Shown: one piece after another, positions 7,671 to 16,348 of the stretch
How positions within the stretch are numbered: position 1 is the first letter of the stretch
How the letters are laid out: each line of letters opens with the position of its first letter
Source of the DNA: an uncultured Alphaproteobacteria bacterium
GTDB taxonomy: Bacteria > Pseudomonadota > Alphaproteobacteria > HIMB59
Length of the DNA stretch: 50,777 nucleotides
Direction of reading: 5' to 3'
NCBI GenBank assembly: GCA_902610415.1
Contig: CACLVL010000005.1
Coordinates: forward strand, 1 to 50,777
Made by a program: the position numbers and the translations under genes
Notes under the pieces: model-generated
The model's input: the letters and a program-made list of their open reading frames with translations, nothing else
The model's database searches: none
Told to the model about the DNA's origin: nothing

Positions 7671-8256
7671 CTGTAATATGGAACAAAACTTCTTTACAAA
7701 ATAGGTTTGAAGGTATTTTGCCATTCTCAAATTTTCTTTGATTAATAACATCAAAAGTTGAAATTATTTTAAGGTCTAAATTTACAGCTAACTTCTTAAA
7801 ATCTTTAATACTACACGGGTGAATATAATCAGTATTATACCAATGATCACTATCTGCTTTCTTTAGAAGAGAGTCAAAACTTCCTGATAATAAAAAATTT
7901 GAAATTTTGCTTAACCGTGCAGAATTATTAAAGCTCACAATAATATTCTTACTTACCTTCTTTAGAGTATTCAACAATTGGTATGGTTTTTGAACTGCTT
8001 GAATTGTTTGAGTTAAAAGACAGTAATCAAACTGATTAAATGGAAAGTCTTCAACTATTAAATTTATATCTCCATGTATAACATCTAGCCCTTTTTCTAA
8101 ACATTTGATAACTTTTTCCTGATTCAACTCAACTCCTTGAGCACTTACACCTTTATTTTCAAGATAAGAAATTAATTCTCCATCAGAACAACCAATATCC
8201 AATACTTTAGAATTCTTCGGGATCAAATTTAAGATAATTTCGTAGTCTTTTCTCAT
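7663..8256 (-). CDS. metW: MetW, methionine biosynthesis methyltransferase-fold protein
   Basis: 197 residues, the normal MetW size. A SAM-binding motif VLDIGCSDGELISYL (about 18-32), then GVELNQEKV, FDYCLLTQTIQAVQKP and NIIVSFNN follow the MetW pattern closely. MetW is needed with MetX for homoserine O-acetyl/succinyl transfer in many bacteria. It overlaps metX by ATGA (8253-8256) and thus lies under the same SAM-II riboswitch. Confidence 0.93.
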   Translation of the reverse strand: MRKDYEIILNLIPKNSKVLDIGCSDGELISYLENKGVSAQGVELNQEKVIKCLEKGLDVIHGDINLIVEDFPFNQFDYCLLTQTIQAVQKPYQLLNTLKKVSKNIIVSFNNSARLSKISNFLLSGSFDSLLKKADSDHWYNTDYIHPCSIKDFKKLAVNLDLKIISTFDVINQRKFENGKIPSNLFCKEVLFHITDE

Positions 8257-9374
8257 TTTATTCCCTTTAAAAAACCCTGTGCAACCTTGAAAAATTGAGG
8301 TTCATCAAGTAAAAAACTATCATGGCCTCTATCAGAGACAACCTCAGCAAAACTTACATTAGATCCAATTGAATTTAATAGAGATACGATCTCTCTTGAT
8401 TCCTTTGTTGGAAATAACCAATCACTTGTAAATGATAAAACTAGAAATCTGATCGAATTATTAATAATAGTATTTTTATTTTCAATTATTTCATTTTTTA
8501 CATCAAAATAATCCATAGCTCTTGTCATATACAAATAGCTGTTGGCATCAAATCGATCTACAAAAGACCTACCTTGGTAACGAAGATAACTTTCAACCTG
8601 AAAGTCTATTCCAAAGCCAAAAGACAAGTCATTCTTTTCTTGTAAGTTTCTACCAAATTTGTTTTGAAAAGCTTTTTCAGATAAATAAGTAATATGAGCA
8701 ATCATTCTGGCAACAGAAAGACCGTTTTCAGGTTTTTCATTGCCCTCTAAATATCTTCCATTTTGCCAGTTTGGATCTAACATAATTGATTGTCTACCAG
8801 CTTCGTCAAAAGCTATATTTTGAGCGGAGTGTTTTAAGGAACCTGCAATGCTCATAATTGACCTAACACTCTCAGGATAAGTAGCAGCCCACTGAAGTAC
8901 TTGCATCGCACCCATTGATCCACCAGCTACAGAAAGTAATTTAGATATTCCAATTTCGTCAATAAGAATTTTTTGTGCCTTCACCATGTCTCGAATAGTT
9001 ATGGTTGGAAAATCTAAGCCATATATCTTTGAGGTTTTAGGATTTATGTCATTGGGACCTGTAGTTCCCACACAACCACCAAGAACATTTGTGCAGATAA
9101 CAAAATATTTATTTGTGTCTATAGGTTTATTAGGACCAACCATTAACTCCCACCAACCTTTCTTTTTAGTAATAGGATTTTCCTCAGCTGGAAATTGGTC
9201 ACCAGTTAATGCATGACAAACCAAAATTGCATTATCTTTTTGGTTGTTAAGTTTTCCGTATGTTTGGTATGCGATTTGAAAGTCTCTAATTTTTTTTCCA
9301 GAGTCTAGTAATAGCTCTTCATTGCACTTTAGTAAGTAACCTGGATAATCAGTATTTGCAGTTATTTCTCTCAT
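8253..9374 (-). CDS. metX: Homoserine O-acyltransferase MetX
   Basis: 373 residues from ATG 9374. It acylates L-homoserine (acetyl-CoA or succinyl-CoA donor) in the first committed step to methionine. Alpha/beta-hydrolase fold: nucleophile elbow GGSMGAMQ with Ser about 153, then Asp in SDWLFP and His about 351 in DRGHDSF. I prefer ATG 9374 to an in-frame TTG 9380 because AAGG (9381-9384 on this strand) lies 6 nt upstream. The gene follows a SAM-II riboswitch. Whether the donor is acetyl- or succinyl-CoA cannot be decided by eye. Confidence 0.96.
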   Translation of the reverse strand: MREITANTDYPGYLLKCNEELLLDSGKKIRDFQIAYQTYGKLNNQKDNAILVCHALTGDQFPAEENPITKKKGWWELMVGPNKPIDTNKYFVICTNVLGGCVGTTGPNDINPKTSKIYGLDFPTITIRDMVKAQKILIDEIGISKLLSVAGGSMGAMQVLQWAATYPESVRSIMSIAGSLKHSAQNIAFDEAGRQSIMLDPNWQNGRYLEGNEKPENGLSVARMIAHITYLSEKAFQNKFGRNLQEKNDLSFGFGIDFQVESYLRYQGRSFVDRFDANSYLYMTRAMDYFDVKNEIIENKNTIINNSIRFLVLSFTSDWLFPTKESREIVSLLNSIGSNVSFAEVVSDRGHDSFLLDEPQFFKVAQGFLKGIK

Positions 9375-9397
9375 TTTCAACCTTGTTCGACTGATAA

Positions 9398-9458
9398 CTG
9401 CGGTGATACGCTTTAGCTGTTTTACACCCGCAAGCTGCTATCAAATCGGTGAAAGTGG
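9398..9458 (-). promoter_or_regulatory. SAM-II riboswitch controlling metX-metW
   Basis: Read on the minus strand, the conserved SAM-II core appears in order: P1 5' strand CACC (9451-9448), GATTTG (9447-9442), GCTTGC (9435-9430), P1 3' strand GGTG (9428-9425), TAAA, then GCTAAAG (9417-9411). The SAM-V class shares much of this core, so that is the alternative. A second CACCGC at 9405-9400 can pair with GCGGGTG (9431-9425) with one bulged G, a candidate competing helix. The metX Shine-Dalgarno AAGG lies at 9384-9381, so control is probably at translation. Confidence 0.85.
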
Positions 9459-9537
9459 AATTTAAGGCTTTTCTAAATAATTTTCAATATAAAATGATGA
9501 TATTTTCTTTATATAGTTTATTTATTAACAAAAAATA

Positions 9538-10593
9538 ATGAAAAACAACCAACCAAAAAATGCATATAAAGGTGGAGCCGAGGTGTTTAAAGGCTATGTA
9601 AGGCTCTCATCAAACGAAAACAATTATGGTCCAGCAAAGTCTGTTAAATCATTAATAAAGCAAAATATTAAATTTTCTAATATTTATCCAGAACTTGACG
9701 GGGAGAGCTTACTAAATCAAATTGCTAAATCTTACAAGATAAATAGTAAACAAATTATATTAGGTGCTGGTTCAGATGAAGTACTACAAATGATATATGC
9801 AGCTTTTTCCAGACCAAACGATGAGGTTATCTTTACAAAGTATGCTTTTGCTATGTATTCAATTTATGCAAAGAATTTTAAATGCAAAGTTAAATTATTT
9901 GATGATAAGGACTTTCAATTTAAATTAGCAAGTCTTAACAAAATAATAAGTCAAAAAACAAAAATTATTTTTTTAGCTAACCCAAATAACCCTACTGGTT
10001 CTATTTTCTATAAAAATGAATTAATTAAATTTTTAAATAAAATCAAGAAAACAACTCTAGTTGTATTAGATGCAGCATATTGTGAATACATTAAAGATCA
10101 TAAATATGATGATGGGATGAGATTAGTTAAAAATTACTCAAATTTAATAATAACAAGGTCTTTTTCTAAAATCTTTGCTCTTGGAGGCTTAAGAATAGGT
10201 TGGGGTTATGCTAACTCAAAAATTATCTCTCAATTATATCAATACAAAAAGCCATTTAATGTATCTAGACTTTCTTGTATCGCCGCTCAAGAATCTTTAA
10301 AAAATAAAAAGTGGATTAATGAGTCAATTAAGAATAATTCTGTTAACAAAACTTTAACCTGTAAGCAGTTAAATAATAAATCTTTTGAAATAATTGACAC
10401 TAAGGCTAATTTTATTCTTTTAAAGTTTAAAAATTCAATAATAACTCAACAATTTGTGGACTTTTTACACTTAAATAAAATTACAGTGAGATCTTTATCC
10501 TCATATGGTTTAAATAACTATGTAAGAATGACCATAGGAACTAAAACTGATATGAAAAAAGCTATTTTAGTTGCAAATAAATTCAATGTTTAA
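9538..10593 (+). CDS. hisC: HisC-family aminotransferase (histidinol-phosphate / aromatic)
   Basis: 351 residues, class I/II PLP aminotransferase. N-terminal RLSSNENNYGP, the ANPNNPTG motif (about 148-155), Asp and Tyr of the cofactor site (LDAAYCEY), and the PLP lysine in RSFSKIFALGG (Lys about 211), then GGLRIGWG. Because it overlaps tyrA by 8 nt, its main job may be transamination in tyrosine/phenylalanine synthesis, as for HisC-like enzymes in alphaproteobacterial tyrC clusters; histidinol phosphate is the other substrate. Confidence 0.88.
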   Translation: MKNNQPKNAYKGGAEVFKGYVRLSSNENNYGPAKSVKSLIKQNIKFSNIYPELDGESLLNQIAKSYKINSKQIILGAGSDEVLQMIYAAFSRPNDEVIFTKYAFAMYSIYAKNFKCKVKLFDDKDFQFKLASLNKIISQKTKIIFLANPNNPTGSIFYKNELIKFLNKIKKTTLVVLDAAYCEYIKDHKYDDGMRLVKNYSNLIITRSFSKIFALGGLRIGWGYANSKIISQLYQYKKPFNVSRLSCIAAQESLKNKKWINESIKNNSVNKTLTCKQLNNKSFEIIDTKANFILLKFKNSIITQQFVDFLHLNKITVRSLSSYGLNNYVRMTIGTKTDMKKAILVANKFNV

Positions 10594-11482
10594 AAATATT
10601 CTTATTATTGGTTTTGGGATGATTGGGTCTTCAATAGCAAGAACTGTAATTAAAAAAAATAAAAGTATTAAAATTTTTGCTTTTGATAAATCGCCAAGCC
10701 TAAAAATTAGAATTAATAAATCAAAATTAAAAAGAGTAAAAGTTTTTAAATCACTCAATGAGATTAAAGATCAAAATATTGATTTTATAATTATTTGTAC
10801 TCCTATGCTCCAATATCAATCAATTTTCAAAAAACTTAATGATATTGATCTACGGCAGACAATTGTTACTGATGTAGGATCTACAAAGGTAAATATTGAA
10901 AAGATATACATACAAAAAAAATATCAATTTAATTTTATTCCATCACACCCAATAGCTGGTATAGAAAAAGCTGGCTTGGAAAATGGATTTGATGGATTAT
11001 TTACGAATAGATATAATATTATTTGTCCATTAAAAAAATCTTCAAAAACACATATTAATAAAGTTATTAAGTTTTGGAGATCACTAAATATGAAAACTGA
11101 AATAATGTCTTCAAAAGAACACGACAAAGTATTGAGTTTAACTTCACATTTGCCTCATTTAATCTCTTATTCATTAGTTTTGACTGCAATGAAAAAGGAT
11201 ACATCTCTTAATTCAAAATTAGTTAAATTTTCTGCTGGAGGATTTAGAGATTTTACCAGAGTTGCAGGTAGTGATCCAGAGATGTGGAGAGATATATTTT
11301 TAGCTAATAGTTCTCAAATTCAAAAATTAACAAATAATTTTATAAGTGAGTTAAAAGAATTTTCTAGAAACCTAAATAAAGGAAATTCTTATAATTTATT
11401 AACAAAATTGAAAAAGACTAAAAACGTAAGAGATAAAATTATCAAGGCACGTCAGGCAGGAAAATTTATTCCTAATGATTGA
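10586..11482 (+). CDS. tyrA: Prephenate/arogenate dehydrogenase (TyrA/TyrC type)
   Basis: About 298 residues from ATG 10586 (an in-frame start upstream would lie within hisC). NAD(P)-binding motif GFGMIGSSIA at residues 8-17, catalytic region SHPIAG and later SLTSHLPHLISYSL, and DFTRVAGSDPEMW, all typical of the TyrA fold. It oxidatively decarboxylates prephenate or arogenate for tyrosine. The ATG overlaps the hisC stop (ATGTTTAA), and its 3' end overlaps plsC by 11 nt tail to tail. Confidence 0.92.
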   Translation: MFKNILIIGFGMIGSSIARTVIKKNKSIKIFAFDKSPSLKIRINKSKLKRVKVFKSLNEIKDQNIDFIIICTPMLQYQSIFKKLNDIDLRQTIVTDVGSTKVNIEKIYIQKKYQFNFIPSHPIAGIEKAGLENGFDGLFTNRYNIICPLKKSSKTHINKVIKFWRSLNMKTEIMSSKEHDKVLSLTSHLPHLISYSLVLTAMKKDTSLNSKLVKFSAGGFRDFTRVAGSDPEMWRDIFLANSSQIQKLTNNFISELKEFSRNLNKGNSYNLLTKLKKTKNVRDKIIKARQAGKFIPND

Positions 11483-12143
11483 GGCTATTAATCTCAAATT
11501 TAAGCTTTTTTAAAAAATCCTCCTTACTCAATCCCGGAGGAATAGGTTCCTTAAACTCAACCGTTATTGTCCCTTTGCTAAGCTTGTTATTTTTTGGCCA
11601 GTATTTTCCAGAATTTAAAGATATAGGAATTACTGGTTTGTTTAATGATTTATACATAGAGTAGATGCCAGGCTTAAGATCTGGTTGATCTTTGAAGGTC
11701 GTTCTTGTTCCTTCAGGAAATATTATTACAGGTCTATGATCTAAATACTCAGCTGTTTGCTGATTTACATGACGAAGACTTTGTATTCCCTGTGCTCTAT
11801 CAATAGCTATCATCCCTAATTTTTTTAGATATGTCCCAAACAAAGGAATATTCAATAATTCTTTTTTTAAAATATATGCGGGATTATAAAAAAGTTCATT
11901 AAAGTATATCGTTTCAAATACTGATTGATGTTTACTTGCATATAGACATCCTTTTTTGTGCGCAAATTCTTCATTAATTACTTCTATATTTATTTTAAAT
12001 AATTTTAAAACTGAAGTCATACTTCTTGTAAATAAAAGTACAAAAAATCTAAACTTGAAATATTTAAAAGGGAGACCAATTAGAGAAAATATTAATACAA
12101 CTGCTGAGGTTAAATAAAATGTAATTAAAAAACTAAATTTCAT
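11472..12143 (-). CDS. plsC: 1-acyl-sn-glycerol-3-phosphate acyltransferase (PlsC-like)
   Basis: 223 residues with an N-terminal membrane helix (about 5-25). The acyltransferase motifs are SKHQSVFET (block I, normally HX4D but here HX4E), FPEGTRT (block III) and VIPISLNSG (block IV). It likely converts lysophosphatidic acid to phosphatidic acid at the inner membrane. The Asp-to-Glu change in block I occurs in some alphaproteobacterial homologues, as I recall. The start overlaps ydcF by 11 nt. Confidence 0.88.
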   Translation of the reverse strand: MKFSFLITFYLTSAVVLIFSLIGLPFKYFKFRFFVLLFTRSMTSVLKLFKINIEVINEEFAHKKGCLYASKHQSVFETIYFNELFYNPAYILKKELLNIPLFGTYLKKLGMIAIDRAQGIQSLRHVNQQTAEYLDHRPVIIFPEGTRTTFKDQPDLKPGIYSMYKSLNKPVIPISLNSGKYWPKNNKLSKGTITVEFKEPIPPGLSKEDFLKKLKFEINSLNH

Positions 12144-12699
12144 ATTTTTTTATAAAAACTAATTTTGAGACGATTAATTTAATATACTCCTCTACCAACT
12201 TTTCAAATGGAATAACAGAATCTTTATTACTGACTGCAAAGGGTATAATTTTTAAACCTGATAATTGGTTAAATAAAAATTCAGCCCGTTGCATATGTAA
12301 ATCTGAAGTAATTAACAACACAGATTTTACTTTATTCTCTAATGCCCAGTATCTAGTCTCTAATGCATTTTCATATGTATTTTTTGATAAATAACCAACA
12401 TCAATACTTCTTTCAACTATATTTTGATCAAAATTAAGAATATTAACTAATACAACTTCCGAATTAAAAGTAGTATCTACACCTGAAATAAATAGTTTTT
12501 CCTGTTTAGAGTTTTTAATTTGATTGTAACCCTCAATTATTCTCTCACCTTTGCCACCAGTTAAAACAACGATTGCATCAACATTAAAATTATTTATCTG
12601 CTCATGGGATAAATTATTTTTAAATTTGATTATACCAAGAGCTAAAAATAATAAAATTAGAGCGATTATAAAATTTAAACGCTTTAGAAGAATTATCAT
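12133..12699 (-). CDS. YdcF-like DUF218 membrane-anchored protein
   Basis: 188 residues with one N-terminal membrane helix (about 8-24) and a DUF218 domain: AIVVLTGGKGERIIEGY (about 43-59), LFISGVD, NTYENA and SVLLITSDLHMQRA. DUF218 proteins include the ElyC/SanA/YdcF group, linked to envelope and polyprenyl-phosphate metabolism. The start overlaps the lysA stop by 1 nt (TAATG) and the end overlaps plsC, so the three are one operon. Confidence 0.85.
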   Translation of the reverse strand: MIILLKRLNFIIALILLFLALGIIKFKNNLSHEQINNFNVDAIVVLTGGKGERIIEGYNQIKNSKQEKLFISGVDTTFNSEVVLVNILNFDQNIVERSIDVGYLSKNTYENALETRYWALENKVKSVLLITSDLHMQRAEFLFNQLSGLKIIPFAVSNKDSVIPFEKLVEEYIKLIVSKLVFIKKYEI

Positions 12700-13889
12700 T
12701 ACATGATCTCATTTTTACATAGGTCCTCTAAGGTGTCACGAGATCTTATTACTCGATATTCATCATTGTTATATAATACTTCTAGAGGTCGAGGACGACT
12801 ATTATAAGTTGAAGACATGGAGGATCCATAGGCACCTACATTCATAAATATTATGTTATCTCCAACTTTGATCTCTGGTAATTCAATATCTTTCACAAAA
12901 TAATCTGTAGATTCACAAATTCCACCTGCAATATCATAGATACCAGTTTTTTTTGAACTATTTGCAACTTTTATTGGCGGTTTGATATCATACAAAGCTG
13001 GGCGAATATATTCAGAAAAAGAGCAATCAACAATGGCAATTTTTTTTTCACCACTTTCTTTTATATATAAAACTTTACTTATAAGTTCACAGCTATCTGC
13101 AACTATAAATCGACCAGGTTCAAAAATAATATTAAAATTTTTGCCTTCGAGTATTTTATTACAATTATCTTTCCAACTTTCAAAGTTGATTTTTTTATTG
13201 GAGTGATCAAGAACAGCGAAACCACCTCCAAAATCTAATGTATCAATATTTATATTATTTTTAAGATTTTGTTCATCTGCAATTTTTATTAAATTTTCAT
13301 ATGAACCTAGTAACTTTTGATAATCAGTAATTTGACTTCCAATATGTACAGAAAGCGTTTTTAAATTTATTCCTTTAAAATTTGAAATTGCGTCAAAGTC
13401 AATTTGATCAATTGAAATACCAAATTTGCCACCCGATAAGCCAGTGGTAATTTTATCCATTGTAGATCCATCTATATTAGGGTTGATTCTAATACCTATA
13501 TTTGTCCTTAATCCTTTAGTTAAAGAGTAATCGTTTATGAATTTAATCTCTTCTACATTTTCAACATTGATTGAATTAATTTTTTGAGTAATAGCATACT
13601 TTAAATCAAATTCAGTCTTTCCTGGTCCATCAAATATGATATCTGAAGGTTCGAACCCAGCTTTCAAGGACTTAAAAAGTTCTCCTGCAGATACGACTTC
13701 TGCACCAAAGCCACATCGGTGAATTAGGTTTAAGATTGCAAGATTTGGATTCGCTTTTACTGCAAAATTAAACTTTCTTTGGAATTGTAAGTCTAAATTA
13801 TTAAGAAAACTAATTTTATCTTTAATTCTCTCTTCATTATAAAGATAAAAAGGACTTGAGCACTCTTTTAAAATTTTATCTATCATCAT
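12699..13889 (-). CDS. lysA: Diaminopimelate decarboxylase
   Basis: 396 residues. It decarboxylates meso-diaminopimelate to L-lysine. PLP lysine in FAVKANPN (Lys about 45), SVHIGSQ, the Gly-rich phosphate loop DFGGGF, EPGR, and the substrate cysteine in GGICESTDYF, then GAYGSSMSSTYNSRPRP. Fold type III, complete. The ATGATG start overlaps the stop of the small lipoprotein gene, giving the common alphaproteobacterial order argH-lipoprotein-lysA. Confidence 0.96.
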   Translation of the reverse strand: MMIDKILKECSSPFYLYNEERIKDKISFLNNLDLQFQRKFNFAVKANPNLAILNLIHRCGFGAEVVSAGELFKSLKAGFEPSDIIFDGPGKTEFDLKYAITQKINSINVENVEEIKFINDYSLTKGLRTNIGIRINPNIDGSTMDKITTGLSGGKFGISIDQIDFDAISNFKGINLKTLSVHIGSQITDYQKLLGSYENLIKIADEQNLKNNINIDTLDFGGGFAVLDHSNKKINFESWKDNCNKILEGKNFNIIFEPGRFIVADSCELISKVLYIKESGEKKIAIVDCSFSEYIRPALYDIKPPIKVANSSKKTGIYDIAGGICESTDYFVKDIELPEIKVGDNIIFMNVGAYGSSMSSTYNSRPRPLEVLYNNDEYRVIRSRDTLEDLCKNEIM

Positions 13890-14035
13890 TCGCTCTCAGG
13901 GTATTCATACTCCTCACTAGGTGGAAATGGATACTGTGACTTATCTACAACACCTTCGGGTAATTTATTTGGTTTTTGATTACCACAACTATAAATAAAC
14001 AAAGATAATAGAATTATTGATAAAAACTTAATCAT
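13886..14035 (-). CDS. lptM: LptM-like small lipoprotein
   Basis: 49 residues from ATG 14035. A lipoprotein signal peptide MIKFLSIILLSLFIYSCG carries the lipobox IYSC (Cys 17); the mature part is only 33 residues, rich in Pro, Glu and Tyr (PFPPSEEYEYPESE). The position between argH and lysA is where LptM/YifL-type lipoproteins sit. LptM in E. coli assists assembly of the LPS translocon LptD/E. The ATG overlaps the argH stop (TAATG) and the TGA overlaps the lysA ATG. Confidence 0.7.
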   Translation of the reverse strand: MIKFLSIILLSLFIYSCGNQKPNKLPEGVVDKSQYPFPPSEEYEYPESE

Positions 14036-15423
14036 TATACTTTTAGAAATTTTAAATATTTTTTAATCATTCTAGAAACTTCTTTTGGATTAGTGCTCAT
14101 GGATGTTTTTTTTCTTGAAAGACTCTTATCTACATCAACGTATTTATAAATATTTTTATCAATTACTTTTTGAAATTTTTGATATTCATCAATTTTTATT
14201 TCTGACAGGTTTTTATTATTTTTCTGAGCATAGCTTACTATGTCGGCGATTATCTTATAGGAGTCTCTAAATGGTATTTTTTTTTCTATTACAAGATAAT
14301 CAGCTAGATCGGTAGCAGTAGCATAATAATTATTATTTATGTCTCTTCCAACTGATTGTTCAAACTTAGATTTCTTGATGACATTTTGCATAACTTGGAG
14401 ACAACTTAGCAATTCATCAAAACAATCAAATATGATTCTTTTATCCTCTTGAAAATCTTTAAAATAAGTTAAGGGGAGATTTGATATAATATTAGAGAAC
14501 TCTAAAGATTTAATTCTAATTGAATTTGTTTTGGCTCTTACTAGTTCCAAAGAGTCTGGATTTCTTTTTTGAGGCATAATCGAACTACCTGTTGAGTATT
14601 GATTACTAATATTAAATAATTTCATAAAGTTACTAGACCAGATAACCAGTTCTGAAGATAATTTACTTAAATGCGTTGCAGTCAAAGAACTTGCATGAAG
14701 AAAATACATACAAAAATCTCGATCACTGACACCATCCATTGAATTATTTTTTGATTTTGTAAAATTTAAATTTTTATTAAGTAGATTTAAGTCCAAATTA
14801 TAATTACTACCAGCTAGAGCAGCACTACCTAAAACATTTTCGTCTGTTTTTTCTCTACAAAAATCAAAATAATCTAAATCTCTTTTGAACATCTCTAAAT
14901 ATGCAATTAAGTGATGGGCTAAAGATATAGGCTGTGCTACTTGCAAATGTGTAAATCCTGGAATAATTGTTTTTTTATTTATTTGAGCTTGATCTAATAT
15001 AGATCTCATCAATTTTTTAATTTCATCTTTTAAATTTTTAGAAGCTTTAATTGTCCATAATCTAGTATCAGTTGCTACTTGATCGTTACGAGACCTTCCA
15101 GTGTGTATTTTATTTGCTACCTCACCAATTCTTTCATAAAGAAAAGACTCCACATTCATATGAATATCTTCATTTTTTTTTGAAAATTTTAATTTACTTT
15201 TTTTATGATCATTCAATATTGAAATGAGACCTTTTTGAATAGTAAGTGCTTCTTTTTTTGAAATTATTTTCAGTTTTGTCAGAGCTTTAACATGCGCACT
15301 TGTTACAGCAATATCCTCTTCGATTAATCTTTTATCAATATCAATTGAACTATTAAAATCATCCATTAACGTCGAGGTATTTTTATTAATTGTGGTTGAT
15401 AATATTTTACTTTTCTTATTCAT
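14035..15423 (-). CDS. argH: Argininosuccinate lyase
   Basis: 462 residues, full length. It cleaves argininosuccinate to arginine and fumarate. Motifs: TGRSRNDQVATDTRLW (about 108-123), GFTHLQVAQPI (catalytic His about 159), and the flexible signature loop GSSIMPQKRNP (279-289), which holds the catalytic Ser. No anomalies. It heads the argH-lptM-lysA-ydcF-plsC transcription unit and starts 19 nt after the HIG1 gene. Confidence 0.97.
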   Translation of the reverse strand: MNKKSKILSTTINKNTSTLMDDFNSSIDIDKRLIEEDIAVTSAHVKALTKLKIISKKEALTIQKGLISILNDHKKSKLKFSKKNEDIHMNVESFLYERIGEVANKIHTGRSRNDQVATDTRLWTIKASKNLKDEIKKLMRSILDQAQINKKTIIPGFTHLQVAQPISLAHHLIAYLEMFKRDLDYFDFCREKTDENVLGSAALAGSNYNLDLNLLNKNLNFTKSKNNSMDGVSDRDFCMYFLHASSLTATHLSKLSSELVIWSSNFMKLFNISNQYSTGSSIMPQKRNPDSLELVRAKTNSIRIKSLEFSNIISNLPLTYFKDFQEDKRIIFDCFDELLSCLQVMQNVIKKSKFEQSVGRDINNNYYATATDLADYLVIEKKIPFRDSYKIIADIVSYAQKNNKNLSEIKIDEYQKFQKVIDKNIYKYVDVDKSLSRKKTSMSTNPKEVSRMIKKYLKFLKV

Positions 15424-15442
15424 GATTTTAAAAATTTTTTAA

Positions 15443-15643
15443 TTATCTTGATAAATATATTATCGCAGCGAATACTAAAACAGCTATACCTTGAAACAAT
15501 ACTCTCATTCTCATAAGCTTGTTACTATGTTTTTTATTAAAATTTCCATTTTTGGCCATAGCTATTACACCTATTACCACCATGAGTAAGGCTAAAACCA
15601 TGGATACAACTAAGACAAAAGGTAATACTGATGATGAAAACAT
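15443..15643 (-). CDS. HIG1-domain twin transmembrane protein
   Basis: 66 residues: helix 1 (about 6-29), a loop AKNGNFNKKHSNKLMRMRVLF, and helix 2 (about 49-64). The loop pattern N-x-x-x-S-N-K-L-M-R-x-R-V matches the HIG1 domain of bacterial twin-TM proteins, relatives of mitochondrial Rcf1/HIGD1, which bind cytochrome c oxidase supercomplexes. A respiratory role here is inferred from the family; the cox operon lies 25 kb away. Its stop is 19 nt before argH. Confidence 0.8.
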   Translation of the reverse strand: MFSSSVLPFVLVVSMVLALLMVVIGVIAMAKNGNFNKKHSNKLMRMRVLFQGIAVLVFAAIIYLSR

Positions 15644-15700
15644 GGTAAATAGTTATCAAATTATCTATAAATGTCTAATTATTAAATTTTAGAGATTAAT

Positions 15701-16303
15701 ATGAAGAAAATTGTATTATTTTTGCACGGTTATGGGTCTAATGGAAATGACCTAATATCGTTAAAAGATTATATTTTATTGAATAAAGAGACTACAGAGT
15801 TTATCTCTCCTAATGCACCAGAACCCTGTGAATTCAATTATTTTGGTTATCAGTGGTTTCCTTTAAAAGAGAGATCTATAGAAGAACTAAAGATAGGTTT
15901 AAAATCTGCTTTTTCTCATCTCGACTTAATTTTAGAGAAAATAATTATTGAACATGCAGTTGACTCATCACAAATTTCTTTAATTGGTTTTTCTCAGGGT
16001 TCTATGTTAGCAACATATTATGCTTTACAAAAAAATTTTAATTTTCATAGTATTATCTCATTATCTGGTTCCCTGCCAAAAGAGATCTTAAACGATCTAA
16101 AAATACCTGATGTAAAATCAAAATTTTTAATTTTCCATGGAAAGTTGGATGATGTGGTACCATATAATCGAGCAGTTGAGACAAATTCGTTTTTGGAATT
16201 AAAAAAAATCTCATGTAAAATAATTTTAGATGATAACTGTGCTCATTCAATTAGCCCTATCGCCCTTGATGAAATTAATAAATTTTACAAGCATTGGATT
16301 TAA
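15701..16303 (+). CDS. Carboxylesterase / phospholipase family hydrolase
   Basis: 200 residues, COG0400-type alpha/beta hydrolase. Oxyanion region FLHGYGSNGNDL near the N-terminus, nucleophile GFSQGSML (Ser about 107), Asp in HGKLDDVVP and His in NCAHSIS, so the triad is complete. It has no signal peptide and is cytosolic. The natural substrate (short-chain esters or lysophospholipids) cannot be read from sequence. It diverges from the HIG1 gene with 57 bp between starts. Confidence 0.88.
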   Translation: MKKIVLFLHGYGSNGNDLISLKDYILLNKETTEFISPNAPEPCEFNYFGYQWFPLKERSIEELKIGLKSAFSHLDLILEKIIIEHAVDSSQISLIGFSQGSMLATYYALQKNFNFHSIISLSGSLPKEILNDLKIPDVKSKFLIFHGKLDDVVPYNRAVETNSFLELKKISCKIILDDNCAHSISPIALDEINKFYKHWI

Positions 16304-16348
16304 TAAAATTTTAACCAAACCTTTAATTGAATATGATATTATTAAAAG

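Noticed and set aside
7671..7754. N-terminal extension of the CxxC protein
   Set aside because: These codons lie wholly within metW; the ATG at 7670 overlapping the metW stop is the more natural start.
8986..9216. Plus-strand open frame inside metX
   Set aside because: Antisense to conserved MetX motifs (GGCVGTTGP region); a chance frame.
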